Origin: Gonium pectorale
Taxonomy: Eukaryota > Chlorophyta > Chlorophyceae > Chlamydomonadales > Volvocaceae
NCBI GenBank assembly: GCA_001584585.1
Contig: LSYV01000029.1
Span: forward strand, 462,191 to 526,190
Length of the DNA: 64,000 nt
Direction: 5' to 3'
The notes below the pieces were generated by a model. The model saw nothing but the letters and a program-made list of their open reading frames with translations. It made no database searches and had not been told where the DNA came from. The position numbers were made by a program, and so were the translations under genes. This document shows, one piece after another, positions 48,601-60,705 of the stretch. How positions within the stretch are numbered: the stretch's first letter is position 1; each line of letters starts with the position of its first letter.

Positions 48601-49162
48601 GATCGCAGGGACCCGCTTCATGGGGCTCTGGTCCTTAGGCAAGCCCACCTGGGTTCAGCCGCTCAACGCAGACGGCCCGGACGGCGCCGCTGCCGGCTCA
48701 GCGGGCGCCCCGGATGACGAGGAGCGGTCCCTCCTGCAGGCCATGCAGGCGCAAGACCTCGCCATCAAGGTGAGGAAGGCCGTGGGTTCTTTATGGGCAT
48801 GCTTCTGATCCGCTATGCGCTACAGCGCAGACATCGGAGTATGCGGGCGGTCTCTTTAAACGCGGCTACTAGCTGCTCCAACGGCGCGCCTTCTCAGGCC
48901 GTTTCCACACGCACTCTGGTCACCCGTGCAGGCGGCGAAGGACGCACGGCAGCGCGCTATGTGCCACTGGGATGTGGAAGGGGCCATTCAGGGCAGCATT
49001 CAGTCGGCTCTTAGCCGCGCCCACACCAGCGCGGCCATGGCGCAGGCAGCCAGGCGCAAGGCATGCGAGCTGGCCGCCAAACTCGACTCAGCGGTCGCGC
49101 TGCTGCAGACGCAGAGCAGTTCCCCACCTCCTGCGACGGCTGGGATTGGCGGAACACCATGA
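42662..49162 (+). CDS. EB1-type calponin-homology domain fused to MORN repeats
   Basis: Fourteen exons: 42662-42833, 43017-43135, 43301-43382, 43630-43756, 44243-44462, 44600-44772, 45033-46098, 46361-46677, 46942-47116, 47390-47508, 47751-47952, 48148-48364, 48609-48769, 48932-49162. All phases agree and give 1,126 residues. Residues 1-124 match the EB1 microtubule plus-end-binding CH domain: LLDWVNRLL, SGAVYCQILD, VAIQKVNF, NYKVLQAAFN and EFTQWLYKSFK line up with human EB1. The middle (about 130-815) is Ser/Pro/Gly-rich and disordered. Residues 818-996 hold about seven MORN repeats (YEGEF, YEGQW, YRGEY, YEGQY, YQGQW), which bind membranes or scaffold cytoskeleton. The EB1 dimerisation tail is absent. 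The weakest joints are exons 3-4, needing a GC donor (AAAG|GCACGT), and 4-5; two adjacent genes remain possible. Confidence 0.72.
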
Positions 49163-49474
49163 GCCGAGCAGCCCGCGGTACTGCACAGCGGTCTTAACAA
49201 GCGAGCGACTTGACATGCCCGTGTTCAGGAAAACGGCTGAAGAACGCGGTTTATACATCAGACAATGTGTTTCTGTGGACGTTGCGTGTCGACTTGCATC
49301 TCGGGACGCGGCAGCGGAAGCACGATGGGGTGATTGGTTGCCAAAGTTCTCCCATGTGATTCGGGCCGAGCGAGTGGGCGTTGCCTTGAATCCGGCAAAA
49401 TGAGGGTATCTCGGAGGTTATTTACGCGTGCACTGCCCGTTGGTCTGTCGGCGGCCACCTGGTTGCTATGTATA

Positions 49475-49479
49475 TGTAA
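49475..49479 (+). terminator. TGTAA poly(A) signal of the EB1-MORN gene
   Basis: TGTAA in TATATGTAAGGC, about 310 bases after the stop. Confidence 0.6.
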
Positions 49480-52400
49480 GGCATGCGTGTGCACGAATGG
49501 GCGGGCGTATGATGTATCACTTGGGAGGCAAGCTGGCCTGGCATCTTGTTAGGGCGGCCCGTGATGCATAGATCGCCGGATCCTCGAGTAAAGTGGAAAA
49601 GGTCGTCGGCAGGTCTTGGCAGGCAGGGCCCTTGACTGACTGTGAAAGGGTGCATAGATGTTACTATTGATGCCATGATGCCGCGCGAAGCCCTTCAATT
49701 TCGGCATCTTGGCGACGTTTTGGCGAGCAACTTTGACGAAGGGTGATTAGTCATTGTCCTACATCAGATCATGCCATACTGCTCGCGCTTTGATGCAGAG
49801 ACTTGGGAAGCACGATCTGTTGGACGTTGCAAAACGGCTCCTTTGCTTCAGATGTTCAAGTCCTATGCACAGCACCCAGTGCATAGGTATCCTCGTGACA
49901 ACACAGGGACTTGGGGCAATCCGCGTGTAGTTCTCTGCATTATCGGCGCTAGGGCGTGGATGGAGGCCACGGCATGGATGCCGCAATCGGCATCGGTTGC
50001 GATTCATATGTTAAGTGAAGGCGTACGCGTGGTCGCCGTTGTTTCCACATGTGTGCCTCCTAACGACCGTCACGACGTTGCGCAGGGCTTCGTTCGAGGC
50101 CATAGGGCTTTCGCGTCGGTCCGAACGCCACTACCGCAACACAGGTATGGAGCGCATGGCTCCACCGCTTGCGGCGGTCGCTTGCCCAACCACAGAAGAG
50201 CACAGTGGGGATTTGTACACGGGATGCCCAGTCCCTTAATACCGCAGGACGCACGCACCGTTCAAGCCGCGAGCGCTAAGAGTTGTACATACCGTACGCC
50301 TCTAGATTTGCCACTAGCAAGTCCTCTCCCGGGTGCATGAACTGCGGGAATGCTTGAAGCTGGCAGCAGCGCCAAAACAGCTTGCACAGAGCGTGAACTA
50401 TCCAAGCAGCATGCCGTGTGCGCGCCTCTTTAGCTAACTTTCATGCGGCGCTCCCCTGCTAGCTGCTGGTTCCTTTTGCTATTGTATCCCGTCCGTCCCC
50501 GTTACTTGGCCACAGCCGCTGAGGCTGCTGGCGCTCCGGAAGCCGCACGCTCATTATAAAAGCTCGGGCGAACTCCACCAGGGGCAGTGCGGTAAACGGC
50601 AAGTTGCTTTGCGGGCGCTCAAGCTTGCATGGGCAGTGCCGTAGACCCCAGAGGGCCCTCAGGTCCGCAGGCGAGAGCCGACCTACCGCCGGCGGCGCCC
50701 GTTTCTCCGCATACGCTACAAAAAACATTGTCCCTATGCCAAGCCTATGTATATATGGTAGGAATATGTAACATAATTAAAGCACTCCGGACACACGCGA
50801 TCCGGCGCTGTGAAAGTTGAGCGCTTCCGTCTTACCTACGGGGCCCTCCCTTACTTTTCGGAGCCTGCCAGTACGCTTCCAAGCGGCAGAGGTGTAGGCT
50901 GTCCATGTGAAACACCGAAGCCCGTTATCATCCTTCCCAGTAGCTGCGGTGCAGCACGAGTCTGGGAGTGAGTCTGGAAGTTCCGCAGGGTTCAGCTCGC
51001 CCGCTGTTGGGGCATATTGCCGCAAAGGCAATGAAGTTTTTAACTTGCTTGTATAAAGATTACTGTCGAACACTGAGGAGGGTCGCAACTTGCCGGACCT
51101 GCAGTAGGTTCTGCCCGGCCACCGTTCCATGTATGCGGCAGACCCAAGGGCAGACCGCCCTCCCACTTTGGGCCATCCTTCTGGTTCCTTGAAAACCAAG
51201 ACAAACGCATTCGCACGTTGCCCGATAGGTATGCTCGTCTCCCGGTACCAATAATGACCAGCGGTGTTGGCAAGAGGCACGCATATGGTTCAGGATTGGG
51301 TTCCCCGACCTACCCGGCGTGAGGCATGACATAGCCGCCACCGAGTATACATCTCAATGGGACAAGTCACAACAAGGCGTCTTAGCCGTGGTCATGAACA
51401 CCCGGGCCCTATGAAGAAAAGTCTCGGCCCCGAATGAGTTGACCCGGCCTCGAATGAATCGACCCGGCAGATAGACGGCGCATATCACTGGGTCCGCCGT
51501 CAACCCTCTGCGACTCTGCCCATCGGCCAGCGGTCACCAGACCAGCCACGTGCGCCCAGCCCGACCCATTGCGTTGAGGACCAGCCGCTCCAGCCAGTTC
51601 AAGCTTGCTCCGCACGTCCGCAGCGACTGAAGGACAAGAGTTTTCGTGGCATACGCCGCCGGCACAGAGCGAAAGCACCCCGGACAACTGATTCACGTAC
51701 GGTGAGCGCTGCTGTCTGCGGTACTACGCTGTGCGGTTGATTGGGGACATCGATCGTGTGTGTCGCATGGCTGACAAGACCCCGCGTACTTGAAAACCAC
51801 GGTCCATTGAACCCGTAGGGCCAGTACGCGTGCTCAATCCCGGCGTGCCCCGAAGCCGGAACATGCCGTAACTATAGGCACAGTGAGCAAGAATGAATGG
51901 TGTTGGTACATCAGTATGCATGCACGTGCAGAACAAACGAAACACGCGCGTTGGGGCTCTTTCAGTTAGAGGCGCTGTTCAGGAGAGTGTGTGTGTGTCA
52001 GGGAAAGCCACGCCGCACGACGCCGTAAACCGGAGGCCGCGTTGCCTCTCTTGTCCCAAGCGTGTACCTTATGTTCCCTCTCCATGGTACCGTAAGCGCT
52101 GCGCGACGTACGATACTGCGTTTGAGGCAGCATAATGCAGACTACCGCCGCCCGGTCTCGCAATTGTCTCGCCTCCAACTGCTGGACGCTTGGAATAATC
52201 AAGACAGGATCCCAGGTAGCATGTGCTTAGATAACTGAATGCTTTTGAGTGCAATGACAGGTTATCGGTGATGTTGCCGTTGGTACAGCCGAGCCACCGT
52301 ACGCCTGCCTCTCACCCTACAACTTTTCACTGTGCGGCATCTAGTTTAAAATGTGAAGACATAGCCAACTGTCAATTGGCGTATTGCTCTAAACGCCGTC

Positions 52401-52841
52401 CGCAAGGTGAGCGAGTGCACAGTTGCACAGTAGTTGCGGGTGTTCAGGTGGCGTCGCGCGCAATGCTTCTACATTCGCTCATGCGCAAGCCTATCAAGGT
52501 TATGTATAGGTAACTTAATATTCATTTAGGCAGTAAGGTGTGAGACAGAGGCAGCAATATGTGAGAAGTCCGGAGCCCGCAGGAGCACCCCGTTCTCCAC
52601 CAGTACAATGCCTGATGCCTTTTGCTGCCACAATATCCATACGCAAAGTTTCCGGTCCAACCTGACACTCTTCAGCAGGCCGCGACATGGCCAGGGCTCG
52701 GTGGCTCAAAATACAATGACCTGTGCAAAATAGGCACATTTGGTGGCTTGGAGGGCAGCAAGGCAGCGACTGCCGCAGCGCGGCGATGTCATGAGCCAGG
52801 AGCCGCTACAGCCAATACAGTCCCTGTACGCCGTTGTTGCG
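49480..52841. other. Intergenic DNA, no gene recognised
   Basis: The longest frame (49771-50340, 189 residues) is rich in His, Cys and Arg without a known motif or splice context. No dispersed repeat from the families listed here was noticed. Confidence 0.4.
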
Positions 52842-55532
52842 ATGGCGGATCAGCCATTATGCTCCGTTGTGGGCGTCGAGGCGGTGCAGGGCGCGATAAC
52901 ATGCGTGGCTTTGAACGCTGACCGCGAAGTTGTGTACAGACACAAGGCTGGCACTGGACTCGCATGGTGAGAGAACGATTGTGCTCTTTGCCTTGGGCCT
53001 TGCGCTCAATCCGCAACGCGTTCCGTCTAGGGACATACTCACAGCCGCTCAAGCGGATATTGCGGCCGGCGAGTGCGTACAAGCCGTCACAAGCCTGCTG
53101 TCGTCACTCTCCGCGGGAGTCGGCAAAAGTGTCGCTGAGCTATGGGAGTCGGTGTCGGCCGTCTGCATCGGTACTACCGCGGCGGACTTTGGGGATGAGT
53201 CGGAAAGCAACATCCGGTCCGCAGTGCGGCGACTGCTCCCAGCCGGTGTGCAGGTACAGCAGTGTGCGTGCGTGTCCGACATCTCCGGGGCCCAGGGCGT
53301 ACGGCCGCCCCGACACGTGGCGGGGCCAGGGCTGGACTCTGAGGGTTCCAAAGAAGAGAGAACCAGAAACGGGGAAGGCAGCCTCTACGGACATACACAC
53401 CCGAGGGTGTGATGTTTCCAGCAGGGCGCCGAGTACAGGGCATGGCGGGCGAGTTACACGAGCAGACGGGCCCTCCAAGACGGCGGAGGCGTGAACATTT
53501 GGGTTTGTCGCATGAGGCGTGGCCAGCAGGGCACCAGACGCCAGCCATCGCATCCCACCCCGCTGTTGATGGTAAACTTAACTATCCCCGGCCAAGCAGC
53601 CCACAAACACGCACCCACTACAGCCACGACCTTTCTCTGCGGATGGCTCATCCGCCTGATCATGGCCCGTCCCTCACGCACCAACCTGGCCGCTAAGGGT
53701 ACGTACGGCCCTGTCGCTCTCGCGCCCCGTCAGGTCCTCGTGTACAACAGCAGCGCCATCGCGCTCGTGTCGGGAACTGGTGGTCCGCTGCTGGGCTGCG
53801 TGCTCGTGGCGGGCACCGACAGCAGTCGGGCGTACGGCGCGGTGGCGGACCGCCGTACGGCGTCCGCGTCCGGGCTGGGCCCCGCATTCAGCGACGGCGG
53901 TGCGTGCGTGCGAAGGCATCCCCGCCCGGCCGCACTGGAGGGTTTAGGACTAGGGCGTCGTTAAGGGAAGGCTTGCGGACCTTGCGCGGTTCGCGCACTA
54001 GTTTGGCCGGCAGAGGGCGGAGCCGGTGCTGGAGTTTCCAGGATAGGGTGCTGAGGTAAGGAACGGCTAGAGGAGCAAGCAGCCACGGCCTGGAGACAGA
54101 GACACCCGCACCGGTCGGGTCGCGTATGTTTTCTGCCGGGTGACGGCGGGACCCGACGTGACCTGCCGGGGCCGCCATCTTGGCCCTCGACGTTTGCGGC
54201 CGCCCGTCCCGTACAATGTCTGCCGTAGGCAGCGCCTACGACCTGGGGCTCCGCGCGCTCTCCGCTGTCAGCCGCGCGCAGGACGGCCGCGGCGCCGACA
54301 CGCTGCTCGTGAACGCCGTGTACCGGCACCTGGGCCTGCAGCGAAAGGAGGACCTCATCCGGTGCGGGGCCGGGGGCGGGGCAGTGACCGGGGTTCATGG
54401 CTGGCGGACGGGGAGGACACGCCCTCGCTCCACCCCATGCCACCTGGCATGCTGCCTACTGCGCTTCTCCGGCCCGCTGCGCCCCGTGCGCCTCCACCCG
54501 GCCTTATCCCCTGCTGCTGCTCCCACCTGAAAAGCACGCACCATCCCCCGCCCTTCGCTTCCTGCCCTTCCTGGCGCACATCTGTGTACCTCTGTGGCCC
54601 TCCGTTTCCCCTCCGCGCTCTCCCCACCGGCAAGCAGGTGGGCGCTGGGTCAGCACACCGTCCCCGCGCGCGTCGCTGGCGTGGCGGGCCTTGCGCGCGT
54701 GGTGCTGGACTGCGCCTCCCGGGGCGACCCCGTGGCGGAGGCGCTGCTGCGGCACGCGGTGGGGGAGCTCCTCCGCTCCGTCAAGGCGGTGGCCACGCGA
54801 CTGGGGCTGGACCGCTCGCGGCAGCCCTTCCACCTGGTGCTGGCGGGTGCGGCTGTGAGACTGTGCGGCTGTGCGGCGGGGGGAGAGGGGGGGCGAGGCG
54901 TGGTGGGGAGAGGGGGAGCGAGGCGCTGCAACCCGGGGTTAGAAGTGCCGTCAGCGCGTGGCCGTACAGCTGCGTGGGGAAGGGTTGCGGCTTTGCCCTG
55001 TGACCGCGTGAGCACGGTCGCCACGCCAGTCGGGAGCGCTGCGCGCGATAGCCCCGGGCGGTTCGCTGCCCGGCCGCGACTGGCCGCCCCCCTCTCACGC
55101 AACGCACGCTCCTGTTCACACATGCGCACGTGTGCTGCTGTGCTCGGGGCTGTGGGTCCAGTTGCGGCACCGCCAACACAATAATACAAGTCCCGTATTG
55201 TTTCTCCCCTCAACCTTATCCACCAACTGTTTCACCCCGCCCCGCAAAGATGCCCCGCGTACAGGCCCCATGCCAGTCCCGTTAGGGCCCTCCGCACCCG
55301 CTCATGGCTCGTCCCGCCCCGCTCCGGACCCATACACACCCGCGTGCGTGCAGGCCCCATGCTGGCGGAGTCTTCGCTCTTCGTGCAGTTTCTGCTCGAG
55401 GTGCTGCGGGACGGGGTGCCCGGCGCGGACGTGCTGTACCCGCTGGGCCACCCGGCGGAGGCGGCCGGCTGGCTGGCGCTGTGGCTGCTGGACCCGCAAC
55501 GCCGAATGCCGCCGCTGCGCCGCACGCTGTGA
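52842..55532 (+). CDS. N-acetylglucosamine-kinase-fold protein (BadF/BadG/BcrA/BcrD ATPase family), probable pseudokinase
   Basis: Six exons (52842-52966, 53031-53253, 53734-53899, 54229-54361, 54638-54846, 55354-55532) join in phase to 344 residues, the length of human NAGK. Family landmarks in order: CSVVGVEAVQGAITCVALN (phosphate-1 strand), CIGTTAADFG, VLVYNSSAIALVSGTGG, LLGCVLVAGTDSSRAYG, GLGPAFSDGGSAYDLGLRAL, VYRHLGL, and the closing FHLVLAGGPML. The family phosphorylates GlcNAc with ATP in the cytosol, in salvage and amino-sugar catabolism. Here DGGGT is replaced by EAVQGA, the ND/TD that carries the catalytic Asp is NS, GTGS is GTDS, and GDEGS is SDGGS. The reading frame is intact, so a non-catalytic role or a changed substrate is inferred. 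Intron 2 contains repeat R2. Confidence 0.8.
53350..53468 (+). repeat. Dispersed repeat R2, copy 2, inside an intron
   Basis: Nearly identical to 15071-15183 in the same orientation; it lies within intron 2 of the kinase-fold gene and adds a short insertion (GTTT) after GGTGTGAT. Confidence 0.88.
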
Positions 55533-58343
55533 GGAGGGGGGCTGTCGCCGTCGCGAGGCAAGGCCCCCGCATGATCGCTCTACCACTGTACCGCGCGCCG
55601 CGCAATGTGAGAGTTGGGCCCGCGCCGCCCGCCCGCGCAGCACGCGACAGGCTCATGGGCGGCTGGCACGAGCTGCCCCCGAGTGCTCGTGCTCGTGCTC
55701 GGCCGCCGAGCTGCTACAGAGTCGGCGGTGGCGCGCCAGGCGCCGACGCACAGTTCGGCCGGAACACACGCAGCGGTTGCGGGCGGCGTGTCGGCGCCGA
55801 CCAGGACAGCAGGAAGGACGGGTGCGCAACGCAGGAGTGCGGCCCGACGCGGGTAGAAGCGGCTGGGCAAGAGTGCATACGCTTCCTCCCGGGCAGGTCG
55901 GGGCCTGCACGGCCGCCTGCCACGCGCGCGATGCCGCCTGCCGCCGTTGGCGCACGGCATCCGGAGGCCCTAGCAGGAGACTAGCCAGGGCATGAGAAAC
56001 GATATGAGGTCGCAGGTGGGCTTTGATGAGAGCAATTTCGCGGCTTGGCCGTAGCACATGCTGAGCGCCAGTGCGGGGGATGCGACTGGTGGCGGCCCAT
56101 GGGTCACCCGGGGCATCTTGGGCCGGCTCCCCCTCCCATCAGGGACCCCGACGTGAGGGTCGGATGCTCCAACGCCCCAGCTTGCTCGTGCGAGGCGCTC
56201 TCGCGCAGCGAGTCGTGGGCAGTGCCGCCTTAGTGAGGTTGTTGGGCGGCGGGCGCTAAGATATCGGCCCACAGGGCATAGGGCTTTGGGCCCTCGCATT
56301 GGATGGGTTTACGATGAGGCGGGACGCTCAATCGACATGCGTGCGCGCCAGACGGTTGCTCCAGAAGCGGCGGGCTAGTCGCGCTCTGGTCCGGTTACAT
56401 TTGGCTGCCGCCGGTTGCAGAGCTGGGAGCGCGAGGTTACTTCAGGAGGTTGGGGTCCGCATGCCGGCGTCCAGGAGGGGTGCGCGCTGGCGTGGTCACC
56501 GGTGGCCGTCGCCCTGTCGGGTGGGTGTGGGTTTGGGTTGGGGGTTCCGCGTCCATGACGGAGGACGCTTCAAATACGCATTCGGACAATCGGGGGTACT
56601 GGCCTGCGTGTACGGCATCTGTTCGGCATGGACTCCGGTGCGGCATATGTACGGCATGCATGCCAAGGCCTACAGGCGAAGGCCTGGCATGAGGGTGGTG
56701 GCATCCCGCATCCTGCATCGCATGTGTTGGGCAGCCAGGGGGCGCGCGCCTCTGTCAATGGAAAGCAGGTTGCAAGGGCAAGGCGGTCCCCTGGCATGCG
56801 TCTGGCTCAGATAAGGTGAATGGCGCTGATGTCCCAGGGTACTGACGGTGGCGGAGCAGGAGCGGGGCGTAGGCATGTCGACTGAACTTAGGGCGCTGCC
56901 GCCCCCCGCCATGCTTGCGCTCTGGTGTTTATGAAGACTGGGGGACATATCCGGAAGGTCCAAACAAAGTAGCAGTTTTCTGTGCGCGGAGTGCGTCTGT
57001 GTGTCTTACAGGCGTGACAGCGTCTGTGTGTATGTGGCTGTGTGGCACTGTTTGGTGCCTGGCGCGCTGCGACTTTCGTCTTCCGCGTTCGCACGCGTCG
57101 GGGCTTCGCCGCGTTGAGTAGTGTCGCGTTGTGTCTCGTCATCGCGTAGGGGCTCAATCGGGCGGTCATTGGTCCAGTGTGGTGTCTCAACTGTTGTATG
57201 TGTGAAGGAATCGTTACGGCGCACACTGCGACCCTCGACGGCCTGAACTCAGATTGCAAGGGGTGGCTGCTTCGCGCATGGTCGTCGCGCGTACGTGAAT
57301 ACCGTATGATCACGCGAATGTCTACATGACTGCGTGAAATTACTCAACTTGTCTCCGCCCGACCTGGATCAGCCGGGTGGAGGCTCCTCATTCGTTCAAT
57401 GTCGAGGTGCTGTTCTATGCAGCCCGTAATTGCTTTTGCCAACTTCGCCCCGTGAGGGGGGGCTTGCCCGTACTGGGTCGAGTGGTTGGCGTTGGCATCT
57501 GACGGCCAGCGCTTAGCGCCGTTGAGGGATAAACCGGCCGTGGAAATGTCTCTTGCGAAGACAGCGTCGGGGGAGGATTGGTGCGATGCGGAGGGACTCG
57601 TTTCTCCGCCACGAGCCCGTACATGTCCCACGGGTCGACTTTCAGGGGCCCAAGGCTTGCAGCCAGGGGCCTATATCCGGCAGTCTGTACCTTGCTGTGA
57701 TGGCGCATGGCCATCATCCGTGCGCTGTTCCCCAACCTGGGATGTCAAGGTGTGCGGTGCCGTGCCGTTCCGACTGCCGAGCCATCACGGGAAGCGGCGC
57801 ACAGGGCCGTCTACGGGGAGGCGGCGCGGCAGCAGAGGAGTGGGGTTAGGCCGTTCGGGTGTGGTGAAAGGCTCGGGTGGATAACTCTGTGATGTTCCGT
57901 CGCGCGAATGTTTTGCTGGGTGCCGCGCGTACGACACAATGCGTGTCCAGGGGGGGTCGCGGAGGGGCGCAGCAGTATCGTGCGCGTGGGGGCCAGGAAT
58001 TCTTTTGAATGCTTGGCTGACGAGGCGGGTTTTACGTGTATGACAGGTGACGTGCGTTTGGCGCCAAACTTCTCGACACGGGGGAAAGCAGCAAGCGCCC
58101 GGGTCCTGCTTGCATGAGCCCGCCGTGTTGCGGATCGCCCGCGCATGCGTGCGGCATCCTACAGTAGTGGCGCGAGTTTGATATTGCTATGAGGCAGAGG
58201 CGTGGCAGTGGCCCCCTCTTCGCGTTGCTTGGCGGTTGGCCGATGGCGGTTCGTTGACACGGCTGAGCTTAAACCGCCGGCTGCATGTCTTGGGGTTTCC
58301 TTCTTGCACGCCGTGTCCGTCTTGTATGGTGGTGGTGGTAGTA

Positions 58344-58369
58344 GTGTTGAAAAGGAAAACGCATACGAC
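58344..58369 (+). repeat. Short dispersed repeat R5, copy 2
   Basis: GTGTTGAAAAGGAAAACGCA plus TACGAC, preceded by a GGT microsatellite. Confidence 0.55.
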
Positions 58370-59654
58370 CGCGTATCTCTGCATGTTAGTTCGGCGGCGA
58401 CCACCACCGTAGCCCCCGATGGTGGTGGTAGTGTGTGTGGCATCGTACTGTACGAGGTACGAGCACTGTACACACGCATCCGTCCGTCTCCGTGTCTGGC
58501 CCGCGCTCAGGGCTTGTCCTGTATGTCCCGCGCTTGGTTTCGATGTGGGAGCTGATGGTTTTTCAGCGCAAATGTTAACAAAGACCACATCTGACTGTAA
58601 GGAGCAAGGTCGCACATCAGCCGTGGTGCTGCCAGTGAAGCGACAGAGTGTGGGGGCAGTGAGGCAAGGGGCTGCGAAAGCACGCGAAGGTTAGCCGTAC
58701 AGTTTATGAGTCCCTACGCATCAGGAGCGGGCTTCGGCTGCTCGGGGCCTCTGAGAGACCCTAGCCATAGGAGAAATGTAAGAGACATATGGCGAGCAGC
58801 AGTCAAAGCATACTGACAGTCGCGCTTGATGACAAAACCTGGACACTGGGGAACCCAATCTGCTGTCGGACGTCACAGCTAGCAATTCACAGGCAACAAG
58901 GCGGCAATAAGGCAGACGCATCGAGCAAAGCAAGGAAGTAACGGCCTTGTGCCAAAGCCGAGCATGGGGGTGGCGGGACGAAAATCACACCCGCACACGG
59001 GAAGCGCGCTACAGCGGCCCGCGACACATCAAGTCCAGTTGCGTTTGTGCAGCTGCCATCCCGACCACGAATGGCTTTCAAGACAGACGCGGCGACAGGC
59101 CCACACCTAGGTACCTAGCAAACAAATTTTCACAGAACGAGGCAAGGACAGGATCAACGCACATTCGGCGCACTCCAGGCGTCCGTGCACGGAAACGGCA
59201 CACCATCTCACTCTGTGGCTTTGGACGTTTGGAGGGTACTTGCTTGCCGCCCCGGTCTAACATTGATATGCAGTATTCCGGAAGGGAGCAAACCCCACGC
59301 CCACGGGCAACGGGCTTGCGCTCTCGGAGTCGGCTGCAGCACAAGGGCGCTGCATACATCGCACACTGCCGTGCGGTACGGCACCGCAGCGGCGACGCAG
59401 TCGGCCGTGCCCGCATGTCAGCTGTCAAGCAAGCGGCTGCCTTCCCGTGTATCCGCCCGTGCCTCGCCTGCTCCACAAACCATCATGCAAGCGCACTCTT
59501 GACGCCCGGTTGTCAGTGCACAGTCCACCGCCCTCATCCTTCCTTCCACCCCTTGGGGAATCCACAACCCATTGTGTGCGCCACGGCATCGCCCTAGCTG
59601 GCCTGCCATAACCCTAGCAAGCAGGTTGTGGCCCTGCTTGGTGGCACACCGCCC

Positions 59655-59694
59655 TAGCCCCCCCGGCTTTGACGGACGTGTAACCTGTAACCTA
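59655..59694 (+). mobile_element. Truncated LINE 3' tail, copy F
   Basis: GCCCCCCCGGCTTTGACGGA, then CGTGTAACCTGTAACC, matching the last 40 bases of copy C. Confidence 0.75.
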
Positions 59695-60705
59695 GCCGGC
59701 CCCCACGCCCCACCTCTCCACTCGTCGGATGCCCGCCCAAGAAGCATGACTGCATGAGAACTGACCACAAGCCCGCACGGACGGGATCGTGTGCTCCCTG
59801 TACATAACCGGGCTCTCTGCCGCCGCATCTCCGCGGAAGCCTTTCCCCAGCAACGCAAACCGTTCCCCCGCTCCACGCATTAGCGCAAACGCCTGTCCCT
59901 TGCCAACATTGTTGGAAGATCGGGGCGTTCCAGCGGGTTTCGCTCCTCCGCCCTACTCGGGCTCCAAACGCAAGATGCCGGCGCTGGTGCCATCCATGGT
60001 TGCGTATGCGGCCCTTGACGGCACGCGGGTTGGCCGTCGGCGGCCTCTGCGGCTCCTGCTCCGTGCGGAACGGCACCCCTCGGGAGCGTCAATCGGTGGG
60101 CGGTCGCTCACAGCGCATCCCAAGCCCTTCCGACCGAGGGACGCACCTCAACCGCCCCAACAGCTCCAGTGCGCAGCATCCCGGTGCAGGTAGCGAACAG
60201 CGCTGCCTCAACAATTTCCCCCACACACCCGCACACCCTGCAGCGAACAGTGATCAGTTCCTGCATCGTGCGCGCTCTGTCCTGCAAGCTGCCTCCCGCT
60301 CCCACACCACACCCCAGCGCTGCGCTTCCCACTTCCCACTGCCAACCGCCGACAACCGTCGCAGACGAATGCTATGCATGCCCTGGCGTGCACGCGCCGC
60401 CCCAAGGCCCGTGCAGCGGCGCACCGGCAATCGGTGATGCCTCACAAGGGCCGGTCAGTCCCAACGGAAAAAGCCCCTCGCGTCCAGTGCCTGGCAAGAA
60501 AGGAAGGAGGCGCCTTCTCACTGCACGCCGTCCGACTCATAGGCAGCGGAGCAGCCGGCCGTGTGAAGCCTGCAGCGCGTCGTAGGATCTTTCACGAAGT
60601 GGGTTCCGGTTTCATGGGCTCCTGGCCCCTTTTGACCTTCAGCGTCGTATACAGCAGCCGCAGCCGACACATCGCAACACCGACCCCGCCGCCTCGGCCT
60701 CGATC

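Larger units (their letters stand above)
55533..60705. other. Long intergenic stretch, no gene recognised
   Basis: It carries R5 copy 2, LINE tail F, a (GGT)n-rich patch near 58330 and 58420, and a 12-mer-like site with one mismatch at 57625. Frames are short or of mixed composition; none shows a domain or a phase-matched exon chain. Confidence 0.4.

Noticed and set aside
56899..57313. 141-residue minus-strand frame in 57 kb
   Set aside because: Mixed Arg/Thr/His composition without motif or splice borders.
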